64,000 bases of DNA from Prostheceraeus crozeri. Taxonomy: Eukaryota; Platyhelminthes; Polycladida; Euryleptidae. A program made the position numbers and the translations under genes. Below, piece after piece: positions 9,481 through 19,914 of this stretch. A model generated the notes under the pieces. That model searched no databases and was not told the DNA's origin. It saw only the letters and a program-made list of their open reading frames with translations. The first letter of the stretch is position 1. Every line of letters starts with the position of its first letter. The DNA is taken from the NCBI GenBank assembly GCA_907163375.1, contig CAJQUW010016929.1:186001-250000 (forward strand). The letters run 5' to 3'.

Positions 9481-10491
9481 CTTTGGAAATCAAAGAAATT
9501 ATTCCAGATGGAATCGGTTCTAATTAACAAAAGTTGACAATTCGGAATGCGTCTTAATCGCCCCATCATGCTGAACTCAGAAATGTTCTCTGTTTGTAAA
9601 GATTTTAGGTATTTTTCGTACATCAAAAACCAAAATTGGAGCGTATGCGCTCTTTACTCGCGGCAAAATGAAAACGCGCGACGTATAAGCTGTAATGTTA
9701 AACAAACACCCGCGTGACGTCCGCACGGCAAAAGTCTCATATATGAAAGAGCCCTAATATAACGTCTTTGCTCAATGAAGATGTAGCAACGATTTCAAGC
9801 CGGCACTTTCGAAAAACCGCACAGCATTGGAACAAGCATGTATAATTATCTGTTGCAAATGGGAATTAGGTGAACACTATCAATACAAAGCTCACAAATA
9901 TGAAAGTATATATGAAAGATGAATGCCGATATAGTGTATCATATTAGAACACAAATTGGTGCTTGCAGAAATGTGTCTTTGGTCATTTGCCATACTTTAG
10001 GTTGCCAACTTACACTGTTTAGAAAATGAAACGCGGACTCGGAGATTACCAAAATCGTTCATTAAGTTTTGTACCTGATGTAACAGCTCATTGTATTCAT
10101 TGTAATCATCTGTTTCTGTGTTGCACTCTCGCCGCAATTCGCAAGACGAATAAAGTCATTATTATTATTATTAGCAGATGAAGAGGGAGAGAGAACAATG
10201 CACCTACGAGTAACAATAATGCGTCGAACAGACGAGTCAGATAATGCTGTTGACATCGCTGCCCTTCACGTTATCGTCTCTAATGCAAAAAGCGATTGTC
10301 CGATCTGCATAAATTTTTGCATGTTAGGAGAAAATATACTCAAGAACGTCTACTTGAAGTTTGGCGACGATTGATTCATTTTTGCAGATTTTAGACAAAT
10401 TTGAAAATGTGGGGGAGATATCCCATAAGTACCGACAATTCTCTACTCAAAGAAATGTCAGATGAAGATCTTACTTCTTCTGAACATGAAG
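9481..10491. other. Mostly unannotated; LINE/SINE-like tail at about 10060-10175
   Basis: No gene is recognised. At 10149 the plus strand has AATAAAGTCATTATTATT, very like AATAAAGGCATTATTATT at 26116. Such a polyadenylation-like signal with an ATT microsatellite is a common 3' end of non-LTR elements. The upstream body is too short to classify. Confidence 0.4.
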
Positions 10492-11415
10492 CTATTTCTT
10501 GTATCTCATGTTGACATAGTACACTTCATTGCAATAGCTTCGAATACTTGGATCTTTTATAATAGCTGCTTCTCCCATCCACAAACTTTTGATCCATCCG
10601 ACACATGCATTGTTTCGATGACTTTTGTATTTTCTAAATCCAAGGTTTTCAAGTTGCTTCATTACAGTCAGATATCTTCGATAATCAGCGAAAATTCGAT
10701 GAGTGTGAAATTCCATCATTAATTGCTTCACTCTCGTCAAGACCTCACTTTTAAACATTTTCTCCAGTGATTCCCATTCTGAAAATTCGACGTCCATTTT
10801 GAGAATGTCGATCGTTGTCGTCTCCTCTTTGAATCGACGAAGAAGTGTGAGCAAATCCTGTGTACGAAAGGTACCTAGTCTGCCATCTTCGTGACCTCCT
10901 ATCCCCACTGCGTAGAAGTTCACGTTTCCCGGTTGATGTATGTGATCTGGTTTGCCTATCGTTGGATCAAATGACCTAATGGTGCATTTGTAAGACTTCG
11001 ACATCTGTTCATCAAAGTTCCAGTTATTCGAAATACCAAAAGAATACACAAGACACGGTGTCAGCACTTCAAATCCTTTGTCCAAACAGACATCCCATCC
11101 ACCATCATTGGCACCACCAATTCGAACTTCATTTTCACAAGGTATGTGAGTTCTTTTGATTTCCGTAAAATACAAATCTTCCAGTTTCAATAGAGAAAAA
11201 GAGTGGAAATCGGTCTTCATAAGAGGTGTTTTTTCGGTTGCTTGGTAGATCTGCACTATTCCTTTCCATTCGATTTTACTTTCGAAATATTTTGGAAGTG
11301 GTACTGTCTCCACTGGTAAGTTGAATGAGTCGCGAAATGTATACACAATTACAAATACTGTCAGCAACGCACATAGAATAACTTTTATATTCAATTTCGA
11401 CTTTGACAAGACCAT
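10492..11415 (-). CDS. METTL24-like methyltransferase, single-pass membrane protein
   Basis: A 307-residue protein on one exon. A short basic N-terminus and a hydrophobic segment at residues 11-27 (VILCALLTVFVIVYTF) predict a type II membrane anchor; the rest would face the lumen or outside. The body matches the METTL24-type family: IGGANDGGWDVC (99-110), LVYSFGISNNWNFDEQ (122-137), a SFDPT acidic block (148-152), FYAVGIGG (167-174) and IDILKMDVEFSEWE (202-215). These correspond to the S-adenosylmethionine-binding fold; the substrate is not known. I chose the ATG at 11415 because the anchor follows directly and similarity stops upstream, although the frame stays open to 11709. An unseen 5' exon is possible. 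No break is visible, and it appears intact. Confidence 0.8.
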   Translation of the reverse strand: MVLSKSKLNIKVILCALLTVFVIVYTFRDSFNLPVETVPLPKYFESKIEWKGIVQIYQATEKTPLMKTDFHSFSLLKLEDLYFTEIKRTHIPCENEVRIGGANDGGWDVCLDKGFEVLTPCLVYSFGISNNWNFDEQMSKSYKCTIRSFDPTIGKPDHIHQPGNVNFYAVGIGGHEDGRLGTFRTQDLLTLLRRFKEETTTIDILKMDVEFSEWESLEKMFKSEVLTRVKQLMMEFHTHRIFADYRRYLTVMKQLENLGFRKYKSHRNNACVGWIKSLWMGEAAIIKDPSIRSYCNEVYYVNMRYKK

Positions 11416-11709
11416 TTTATACCAACACGTTTTGCAGATGATAAGACAATTTACATGAAATGAGAGTCGAAGAATTATGCAATTGTGTAATCTTACTTGC
11501 TCATCATTGATCAGAAAAACTAACACAAGTTGTTTGAAAGAGAAGAATTGTCGCACTCTTTCAAGAGAACTGCGTAGCGTGACTATCTTGTCGAAGGTCT
11601 TAATGAAGCCCTGTTGGATTTCCGCTCTGTGCACAGGGCGGCCGCCATGGTAATAATCCGACCACCAACACACGTTTCTGCAGAGACCGAGGTCGAAAAT
11701 GACATTCAC
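11416..11709 (-). other. Open frame upstream of the methyltransferase start
   Basis: The frame of the methyltransferase stays open for 98 more codons. The added residues (for example CWWSDYYHGGRPVHRAEIQQ) have no family features and would put sequence ahead of the membrane anchor. It is probably 5' leader, but an N-terminal extension or an upstream coding exon cannot be ruled out. Confidence 0.4.
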
Positions 11710-11713
11710 CGAA

Positions 11714-11933
11714 TGATTTCAATCAAAAGGCAGAAGGACCCAGATGTGAGTGATACTTCTTTTTTATTTCAAGACGGATACAAAGAGCTGTCGTACGCTT
11801 TCGGCTAGCGTCCACCAGCCATGATCACGACCAATAGACAAAGACCTATTTGTTACAGCCTTTTGTAATCGTCTTGAAATAAAAAGAGAAAAATCACACA
11901 CACTTGGGTTCTTCCGCTTTTTAATTGAAATCA
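11714..11933. repeat. Inverted repeat (snapback), ~77-bp arms
   Basis: Arms 11714-11790 and 11856-11933 are about 80% alike in reverse complement, sharing TTATTTCAAGACG and a GGACCCA/GGGTT segment; the loop is ~65 bp. It lies just upstream of the methyltransferase. The class is unknown. Confidence 0.65.
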
Positions 11934-12380
11934 CAAATGACCCAGTCTCTGTTTGGACTCACAGAATGATGTGCAGCTTATGGCTGCTACGAATCTGCGC
12001 GTCCTCCGAGTTACAACTGGTTCGTCTTACAGTCAGCCGGGATCAAAGGGGAAACATGTAGCCTAAATCATATTGAAAGTGATTACATAAGAAGTTTTGA
12101 GCTTAGTTCAGGAATTGAACATATTCTGACTCAGACTCCGGGTAGAAGTGCCAACTTTGCCAGAAACAAAATAACTTAGTAAGCTGAACAACTAGGCCTA
12201 TATGTATATGGTTAGTAGTTTGTGTTTATTGATGAAAATGATAATAATACAAGTCATGAAAGTTATACACACAGCAAATAGAAAGAAATAGATACATGCA
12301 TTGCAGAAGTTAAAGAGAAGTTATACTAAATTGTTCAGTAATCGCGCAATAAACACTATGAAGGATGTTTGGCCAGTTTC
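11934..12380. other. No gene recognised
   Basis: Short intergenic stretch. One TAGGCCTA motif lies at 12193-12200. Confidence 0.35.
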
Positions 12381-13040
12381 AGTTCGTCAAAAGGGGATTG
12401 AAGGTAAATTGGAACGAGGAAGGCGTGTTGGGACAATTTCCTTTAGGATATGGGTATTTTCACTCTCCACCATCTCATATAATTTTCTGCTGATGTTGTG
12501 TCTTCGAGTTGCCAATTCATTGGAGGCACAGTTACATGTTCTTCTTCTTCTCGAAAAATGATTCTGTGAGTACGTTTGTCGATGGCAATTAGGCGTTTTG
12601 ATAAAATTTTGTTGAGCCCAACAGATACTGGACACGCATATTCTAAAATGGGGCGAATGAAACCGACGTACAATTTATGGAGCTCATCAAAAGTCAGATA
12701 AGGTCGCAGCTTCCGAAATGCGCAAAATCGCTTGTTTGCTTTTTTGATTATATTGCATATGTGGCTATCCCATTTCAAAGTTTGTTGATGGTCAATCCCA
12801 GAATAGTAATATTGTCTACAATTTCGATATGAAAGGATTCGGAATTCAATTTGTTTTCTGGAACATGGTAAACCTTTAGATTTCAGCAGATTCAAATAGA
12901 GATCATTAGTGTCAAACCGCAAATTTAAATTTTGCAGCTCTATGTGGACAGCTAAATCCAATTCAACATGACCATCATTTGAATTGAAAGAAAGTATTAA
13001 ATTTCAGTCGTCTGCATATTTCACAACACTTGTGTGGTTC
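12380..13040 (-). mobile_element. LINE reverse transcriptase end (CR1/Jockey-like)
   Basis: The minus strand has KYADD (YADD at 13007-13018), the polymerase catalytic motif, followed after a stop by a long frame (12443-12961). That frame has GIDHQQTLKWDSHICNIIKK, ANKRFCAFRKLRPYLT and IRPILEYACPVSVG, the usual thumb and C-terminal phrases. It ends near 12387 with RLPRSNLPSIPF. The 5' part is missing, as in most LINE copies, and at least two breaks are present. Confidence 0.85.
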
Positions 13041-13192
13041 GCTGTTGTGCTAGCAGTTTGATTAAGACTGATTGTTATTGTTTAATTTGAAACAACGAAG
13101 ACAGCGCTGCATTCGCCAACATTTAATAGCGCATATTATTCGTTCTTAAGAGACATGATGGGATCGAAACATCAGGTTTAAATAGGGAGTTA

Positions 13193-13290
13193 TGTCGACG
13201 TTGAGAGATGTAAACTAGGCCGGCTGATGCTTCCTGATATTGGATGGAATGGCAGCTTTTCAAGTCTGTTCCCACTTTTCGACTGAAGAT
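13193..13290 (+). repeat. Dispersed ~100-bp repeat, copy 1
   Basis: TCGACGTTGAGAGATGTAAA and the following bases match 47254-47345 (inverted) and 48256-48318. The three share GTTGAGAGAT, CTGATG-TTCCT and GGCAGCT or related words. Class unknown. Confidence 0.5.
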
Positions 13291-13946
13291 GCAACTCAAT
13301 ATTCAATTATGCCAATCAATTACTCGTACTTCGTAGTTTTAAATGTGTCATTGTACGACGCATACGTTTACGGCAAATTTCCATTTTTCATGTTCAGAAC
13401 AATCAAAGTTTTCTTTTAATTCAGCGTCAATAGCTAAATGTTTTTCTGCACTATCTCCGCGCTCCTTATGGTCAAACCAGAAAGCAAACCAGTTGCCTTT
13501 TGCAACATGCTTTGTCTAAATCTCAACAGCAGAAGATTGACGTGTCAGCAAAAACTAGCATGGGAACTCTTGTCATACCATTAATCAAAGCATCTGTCTC
13601 CATGTTCTCACATCGATAGACAAGTGATAGTGACAACGGTCAGCAAGCAAAACGAACATGAGCAGAGAAACACTGTCACCAATCTTCACATTTCCAAACT
13701 ACATTGTCGATGTGCAACCAATTTTTATTTTCCACTCAAATTCGCTAGAACTTGATTGTTATAAAATGTAGAAAATATTGCCTTGGAAGCCGTTGCCATA
13801 TAATCGAACAGAACCAGATGTTACTGGATGGTTTTATTATTTGGGTTTTATCCACAGAAATTCATCAATTGAATCTGAGAGATTGGGGAAATGGTTTATC
13901 GTACAGTTGTTGTCTGACTGGCTGCACTGCAGTCTAGTTATAGGCA
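13291..13946. other. No gene recognised
   Basis: No credible frame or repeat border in this stretch. Confidence 0.35.
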
Positions 13947-14360
13947 TAGAGCGTACAGGTACAGCATTAATTACATCGCTAATTTAATAGCAGTTTCGAT
14001 TTCATTAAATGAAATCTTCATGTCGTCTAGTGACGCATGTGAAATGTGCATCTTTTATTGTTATGGAGAAATTAACAAGGAATTGACTATATCATGACAG
14101 CAACATGGATTAAGGATCAGTATATTAGTAAATCCTTTGGGTCACTGATTACTTTAAATTCTATGGAAATGACAAATAGTTTGACTAAGTCTTGTCAATA
14201 AGAGTATTTTCTGTCACTTAAATTACCTGATATTGAAAAAATAACACACCATAATCAAAGACAATGATCCAAATCAGCAATGAGGCTTGCACGTAAGGTT
14301 CTAAAATATCAGATAAAAAATAAATATCAATTTAGTGAATTTAGTGAAAGATATATAAAA
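13947..14360 (+). mobile_element. MITE, CATAGAG family, truncated copy
   Basis: Starts CATAGAGCGTACAGGTACAG and follows the 40488 copy (CAGTTTCGAT, then GAAATGTGCATC and GGAGAAATTAACA) for about 400 bp before similarity fades. The other end is lost. Confidence 0.6.
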
Positions 14361-14641
14361 ACAAATGACTTTCATTTGACAAAGAAATGATATCACGCAG
14401 CATACAATAGCACACAGCAATAACAGTTTAAGAATACCTGGTTTTTGCGCTTAAAAATACTTGTGTATAAAATACATTCGCAAGAACATTCAGAATAGTA
14501 GATTGAGAACGCTAAAGATAGCAGCAATGGTCTTAACTAGAGCTGATCATGAAAAGAGAACCACCTAAATTTCTTTGAAGTTCAATCGATATTCATGCCT
14601 TCCAATCGCATCGCACAACTACGTGTCATACGTCATATATT

Positions 14642-14653
14642 CGTTATATATAC

Positions 14654-14714
<61 letters not shown>
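14642..14714. repeat. (TA)n microsatellite, left part
   Basis: A nearly pure TA run. It continues at 16787-16834 on the other side of a mariner insertion, so one tract was split by the transposon. Confidence 0.95.
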
Positions 14715-14716
<2 letters not shown>

Positions 14717-15009
14717 AGGTGTTTCAAAAGTAGGCTAACAGTAGAAATTGGCCTTGAAAAGCTATGTCTTAATGCTATAGATTAATAAGCTATGTCATAA
14801 TAATCTTTTTCACGATGCCACAGATAGCTAATATGCCTTGTATTCGTAAGGGGCAAAAATTCAATACTCTTTGACATCGCGTAAATCATATTAAAATATC
14901 TCATGATCTCCAGTGTTTTCATGCCTACATATTTCACTACAACCCAATTTGAATCTATACCGATCATGAGAAGTCGAATAACTATCCAACATCTATCAAA
15001 AAAAAATTA

Positions 15010-15308
15010 TTAGGAAACCATGTAAACAAGATAGTAGTTGTTTCAGTGTTACTGCGGAGAAGGAAGAACAGCTGACATTCGAATGTCCTCCGCGCCCCTC
15101 AGCCTGGTGCACGAAGACGCTGTCGTCAACACAAGACAGGGAGGCGAAGAAGGAAGAACAGCTGACATCCAAATGTCCTTCACCTTTGTTAATTCCAGCC
15201 TCCTCTTAGACCATCGTCAGAAGCTTCTGACGATGGCCTAGAGGAGGCTGAAATTAATAAAGGTATTAACATTAAAACAACTACCATTTTGTTTGCTTGG
15301 TTTCCTAA
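15010..15308. mobile_element. Palindromic insert nested in the mariner
   Basis: Terminal inverted repeats of ~32 bp (TTAGGAAACCA at 15010; TGGTTTCCTAA ends at 15308). Inside are two direct copies of a ~32-bp segment (GAAGGAAGAACAGCTGACAT at 15061 and 15151, with slight changes) and a hairpin centred on 15223. The hairpin arms contain CTGACGATGG...GGCTGAAAT, resembling a PLE hammerhead core in two head-to-head copies. A PLE-derived non-autonomous element is possible but unproven. Confidence 0.6.
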
Positions 15309-15383
15309 CAAAAAAATGAACAAATGAATAACCAAGGCCTATTCAACATATCAAAAAATTAATCAACTTAAAGTTGCAAAAAT

Positions 15384-16448
15384 TCACGAACGCAAATGCT
15401 CAAAATGTCCACCATGGACATCGGCACATTCTTGTAGTCTTTCGGCCACACTGTGGCACACAGTTCTGCATAAGTTCCTGTCATCACTGATCTCTTGACA
15501 GGCATCTGTGATGTAGGAGCGGAGTTGAGAAAGTGTGTGAGGTTTTCGTCCGTACACTTTCTCCTTTACAACGCCCCAAAAGAAAAAATCCATCGGAGTT
15601 AGATCGGGAGAGCGAGGAGGCCAAAGGATGCTACCACATCTCCCGATCCACTTTCCTGGAAAAGTGTCATTCAGATAGCTTCTGACACTCACTGCAAAAT
15701 GCGCTGGTGCACCATCCTGCTGAAAGTACAGCTCATTGAAGTTGTTCAATGACTGCATCTCAGGAATCGCAAAGGATTGGAGCATTTGAAGGTACACCTC
15801 AGCCGTCACAGTTCTTTCAAAAAATACTGGCCCAATCACACCGTTGCTTGACATACCGGCCCAGACGGTTAAGCCAGGCTGGTTCAGCTCATTTGTTGAT
15901 ACCATGTGCGGATTTTCAGGGAACCAGTAGACACAGTTATGTCTATTTACGTGACCTGATAGTTTGAAACTGGCTTCGTCAGACCAAACTATCTTGTCAA
16001 GCAAATCTGGGTTCTCCCGAATTTCCGACAACATGAGCACAGCAAACTGCAAGCGTCGTTCAGCATCATCCGGTAGAAGGTGCTGCAACAGTCTGGGTCG
16101 GTATGGTTTCAACTCAACTTTCCTCATCAGTCTCCAAGTAGAGCTTAGAGAAATGTCCAACTCCAATTAGGCTCTTCTTGTTGACTTCTTCGGACTTTGA
16201 ACAAATGTTTGGGCCACTAGCTCCTCGTTTGATGTTATTGAAACTGATCGAGGGCGTCCTGACTTCGGTGCATTCTCTACCGAACCGGTCTTTTCAAATT
16301 TATCTCGAATGCGATAAATAGCAAATCTTGATGGAGGATTGCTGTGAAAGGCATCTCTCCATTCCATTCGCACCTTTTCAGCATTCTTGTTTTTCCAAAA
16401 GGATTTCAAAATCCATTTTCTCTGATCATCTTTTAGATGACCTGACAT
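15384..16448 (-). pseudogene. Mariner transposase with one in-frame stop
   Basis: The N-terminal part (93 residues, 16167-16448) has the helix-turn-helix DNA-binding region: LKDDQRKWILKSFWKNKNAE, SRFAIYRIRDKFEKTGSV and a GRPRS hook. The catalytic part (15384-16163) shows IVWSDEASFKLSGHVNRHN, LTVWAGMSSNGVIGPVFFE, YFQQDGAPAHFA and WPPRSPDLTPMDFFFWGVVK, the D, D and D/E blocks of the mariner DDE fold, ending GGHFEHLRS. A single TAA at about 16164-16166 separates the two parts in the same frame. The total would be about 354 codons, the usual length of the family. It is otherwise well preserved. Confidence 0.9.
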
Positions 16449-16784
16449 GACAGAAGCAGCAAATTCAAAAAAGCTTCAAGCTTGTTTAATTCACTTCAAG
16501 TCAAACTAACAGTGTTTGATTCAAATCAAATTAATTGAACATATCCATGTACGTAATGTCAGATTGGTGCTATATCTTGTCCATGATAGATTTCAAAATT
16601 CCTTTGCCAATGGAATGCTACTGCATAGACTTCTAAATGATAGTAGCAATTACTTCGAAGTCTATGGCTCATGTTGGACTGATCATGGATATCCATCGAC
16701 TGATTCAGGTGTAAATCGCCAATAGAACGGTCAACATAGATTTCCTAGGGCAAAATCAACTGTTAGCCTACTTTTGAAACACCT

Positions 16785-16786
<2 letters not shown>

Positions 16787-16834
<48 letters not shown>
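16787..16834. repeat. (TA)n microsatellite, right part
   Basis: Continuation of the TA tract interrupted by the mariner. Confidence 0.95.
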
Positions 16835-16839
<5 letters not shown>

Positions 16840-17030
16840 AGTCAATATTGACGTGACATAATGAATGCAAGCAAGTGTCAATCTCCAAATACACATCATC
16901 GTGTACTGGTGTCCCTCTATCATGCGTGTTGCGTTTGCTTTACTTTTTAAGCATCATCGAAGCATTGAATGCGGAGGAGCCAAGGCCAAAAATCAGATAT
17001 CAATAAAAATCAATAAAAAAATATATATAA

Positions 17031-17050
17031 TATATATATATATATATATA

Positions 17051-17127
<77 letters not shown>
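17031..17127. repeat. (TA)n microsatellite
   Basis: About 95 bp of TA repeats with one interruption near 17051. Open frames read through it encode only Ile/Tyr repeats and are not genes. Confidence 0.95.
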
Positions 17128-17130
<3 letters not shown>

Positions 17131-17144
17131 GATCCTATACGTTA

Positions 17145-17370
17145 TATATTCATGCAAGTTCAATAGTTCTTTTTCAAACTTCTTCAATATTTTTCTCATT
17201 TCCGCAAAAGTAAACAAGCAATGAAGGCAAACAGTCGGCAGCCGCTATGAGAGAACAAAGGCATGACTTCGCCAATTGTCTTATCCTGACAATGTGTTTG
17301 TTTACTTTTGCGGAGATGAGCAATATATTGAAGAATTTTCAAAAAGAACTATTGAACTTATATGAATATA
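17145..17370. repeat. Inverted-repeat element with ~78-bp arms
   Basis: Arms 17145-17222 and 17292-17370 match in reverse complement, including GTTCAATAGTTCTTTTT and CCGCAAAAGTAAACAA, about 85% alike. It directly follows the TA tract. Size and shape suit a small MITE; no target duplication was identified. Confidence 0.65.
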
Positions 17371-17591
17371 ATTTACATATTCGTACTCCACACATCGCAA
17401 GGATTCAGAGGATTGTCAAGCTTTGAAAGAGCTCAACGACGCTGACGCCTTCACATTTGTGGCTTTTCTCGGTTTGAACAGTGTTTATGTGGTCTGTTTG
17501 CAATCTTAACCTTCCGACGAGAGGCTTCTTTTCTTGCATGCGGTGCTGAATCGCTTGTGAATGGCTATTTCTCTTCATAATAAACACGCAC

Positions 17592-17694
17592 AGAAATCCG
17601 ACTTTTCGTTTTGTCTAAGTTAGTGAGACTAGAATGGACAACAGCTGTTTGCTGATGGAAATTTCAGCTGCTCGGCTATGCGCCGACTGCTAGA
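17592..17694 (+). repeat. Dispersed ~100-bp repeat, copy 1 of 2
   Basis: AGAAATCCGACTT, then GAGACTAGAATGGACAACAG and TTTCAGCTG-TCG, recur at 57230-57325. Family unknown. Confidence 0.55.
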
Positions 17695-19366
17695 TCTTCA
17701 GAAGAAGCGAATTACTGGAACATGCAACTGTCATAGATGGCTTTCATTGAAACATCATTTGTCAAAACATAGACTTCTAAATTTAGAAGTCTATGGTCAA
17801 AATAACGTAATTGAAGGATATCGTACATTATTGAAAAGATCGTAACATTATATTGGAAAATAGCATAGAAATTTAGAAGTCTAAGGGAAATAGTATGGAT
17901 GAATAGACATCCTATCAGTGCCAAGATTTTCATGGTCTGAGCATGGATATCTGTAAGATTAATCCGAACATTCATGGTAAATTGAAAGTACAAGAAGATG
18001 TACATGTAAGTCTATGATCTTATCAACGCATAGAATTATCCATACGCATAGAAATTAATAATACCATAGAAAGTCCTAGAATGGAAATTGCATGAAAATT
18101 ATGGCACACGCCGGGGGAACTTAGTTGGGGCAAAAAGCAAATTTTGTGAACTGGCTTTCTTGTTTTCGGGTTGGTATTTTTAATTATCAAGTCAATTTGT
18201 GATCTGGATTGTTGTCCCTTGTCCAGAGATCATGTACACAAAAGCAATAGTGAATTTACAAAATGCTGAGCCGACAGGATGACAAAGAAGGAAATCCTTT
18301 AAAACGTTCTGTACGTTCATCATTTTGAAATATCGCTCCGATAATCTATCAATAGTATAATCAGACTCTTATGCAACTTGTAATGTCGATTTACAGAACA
18401 TGCATTACTCCTGCTTGAAATCAGAGGCCAAGAAATCTTATAGTATTCATTTTACTTTGAAGGATTCCCCTGTTCATTATATTTGAACAATTTTCAATAC
18501 CTTTGCATGCTTTCGAATATGAGCCTCCAAAATATCATCACATTATATTACATAAGTCATTTAGTGATTAATTGAAAAGTTCCAGCGACTATTCACTTAT
18601 CTGAGAAATTATTGTCGGTGAAGAAGCTTTCAATGTGTTTATTCGACAAAAGCGCTAGGTTTCTTGACCGCTAGGAGGAGAAATTATCCAATAATTAGAA
18701 TTTTTGTCTTTGAATTCTTGAGATATTCTTGCAACCATTACACCGACTAATTTCGATTATGACTCTGTGAACCAACTTTCAATTCGTATTCCAGTGTAGA
18801 AAAATTGGAAAATAGTTGTCAATGACTGGTACAAATAGACACAGAATATTAATCCATGGAATAGTAGGCTATTTCACATAAAACAATGCCACCATCACGC
18901 GTCAAATTTTCACTTCATGAAAATCCTGCAATTTGCTGTCAACAACTTCCACAACCAACTTCTTGGCGAATAGTTTGACTATGATACGATGTTTTATATC
19001 TAAGCTGATATATGTACAAACCATAGATTTTTCCATGTGCCATCATTGTACATAGGCAAGATATCAAACTTCCATTCTAGTGTACTATTATCCACTTCTA
19101 TGTCCATACGAATTTCAAAGTTGAAATATCAAATGGATATTATTATTGATAAAATGATTTCGTTTACGAAAGGGAGAATGTTAATTGAGTTGATGGCATG
19201 AATTTAAATTAAAGGTCGCGTAACATGAATTTAAAATGACTAACTAGTCAAATTCATCGAATTAATTATTGAAGCAATTAAATATATAAACAAACACTTG
19301 ATTATTTTTAATTAACGATTTTTTTTAAATTTACTGTGTTTTCACATACGATATTTATATTACGAT
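17695..19366. other. No gene recognised; cluster of CATAGA motifs
   Basis: Between 17760 and 18090 the words CATAGA and TTTAGAAGTCTA recur, including a perfect palindrome ATAGACTTCTAAATTTAGAA (first 20 of 26 bases, 17770-17795). The rest to 19366 is AT-rich with no credible frame. Confidence 0.4.
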
Positions 19367-19399
19367 GTTCGTGATCAGCCAAGTGCGCCCATTGCAGAA

Positions 19400-19690
19400 T
19401 TAGCTCGTATCAGCGGACACACGAAACACAACGGTCAGATTGCACATAGGCCTGTCACTCAAGTGAAAAGTGCATATTAGTCTGAAAGCTGCTGATGTTT
19501 TCTTCCTAAACTTTTCGCGCACGAGCTTCTCATTATTTTTAATTTGTAGGTTGTCATACAACATCCTTAAAACAACAATTCTAAAGCTACACTTCCAGTC
19601 GTCTTGCAAGTTGCGGAGCGTCTCAATGAAAATTGAATCGCACAATTCCATTTGTTTATGTAGATCCATGTACTTCCGAGCTTGGTACAA
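19400..19690 (-). CDS. Unrecognised 96-residue frame in the left arm
   Basis: Frame containing MDLHKQMELCDSIFIETLRN, then DDWKCSFRIVVLRMLYDNLQ. The right arm encodes a related but broken version (TLRNSQDDWKCSSRIVVL..LDDNLQIKNN), so the peptide has been partly kept since duplication. It might be an exon of a host gene or of an unknown element. No domain is recognised, and the start codon is arbitrary. Confidence 0.3.
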   Translation of the reverse strand: MYQARKYMDLHKQMELCDSIFIETLRNLQDDWKCSFRIVVLRMLYDNLQIKNNEKLVREKFRKKTSAAFRLICTFHLSDRPMCNLTVVFRVSADTS

Positions 19691-19914
19691 TTCATAACGA
19701 AATCATCTAACATTCATTTAATCACTCAAAATGATCATTGTCACTTTTATGATTGTGATTGTACTTTTAAAGCAGACATCTTCTAGAGTGAGCCAAATGT
19801 GATGTTCCTCGCATCCACTTGTTTGCCCGAATTCCTCTTAAGGACAATGAAAGCGTCATGACAACCGATGTTAGTGTTGCAGATAAACAAACAGACTGTC
19901 CTGATCACAAATTT

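Larger units (their letters stand above)
14715..16786 (-). mobile_element. Mariner-type DNA transposon, 2.07 kb, inserted in a (TA)n tract
   Basis: Perfect 28-bp terminal inverted repeats start CAAGGTGTTTCAAAAGTAGG at both ends, next to TA dinucleotides. The transposase lies on the minus strand at 15384-16448. A smaller palindromic element (15010-15308) sits between the left end and the transposase. Identical termini and a near-complete gene point to fairly recent activity. Confidence 0.92.

Noticed and set aside
15200-15258. Full hammerhead ribozyme in the nested insert
   Set aside because: The two core boxes are present, but I could not pair stems I and III with a proper cleavage triplet, so it is kept only as resemblance.
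16865-17217. Open frames made of Ile/Tyr repeats
   Set aside because: They are read-through of a (TA)n microsatellite on both strands.
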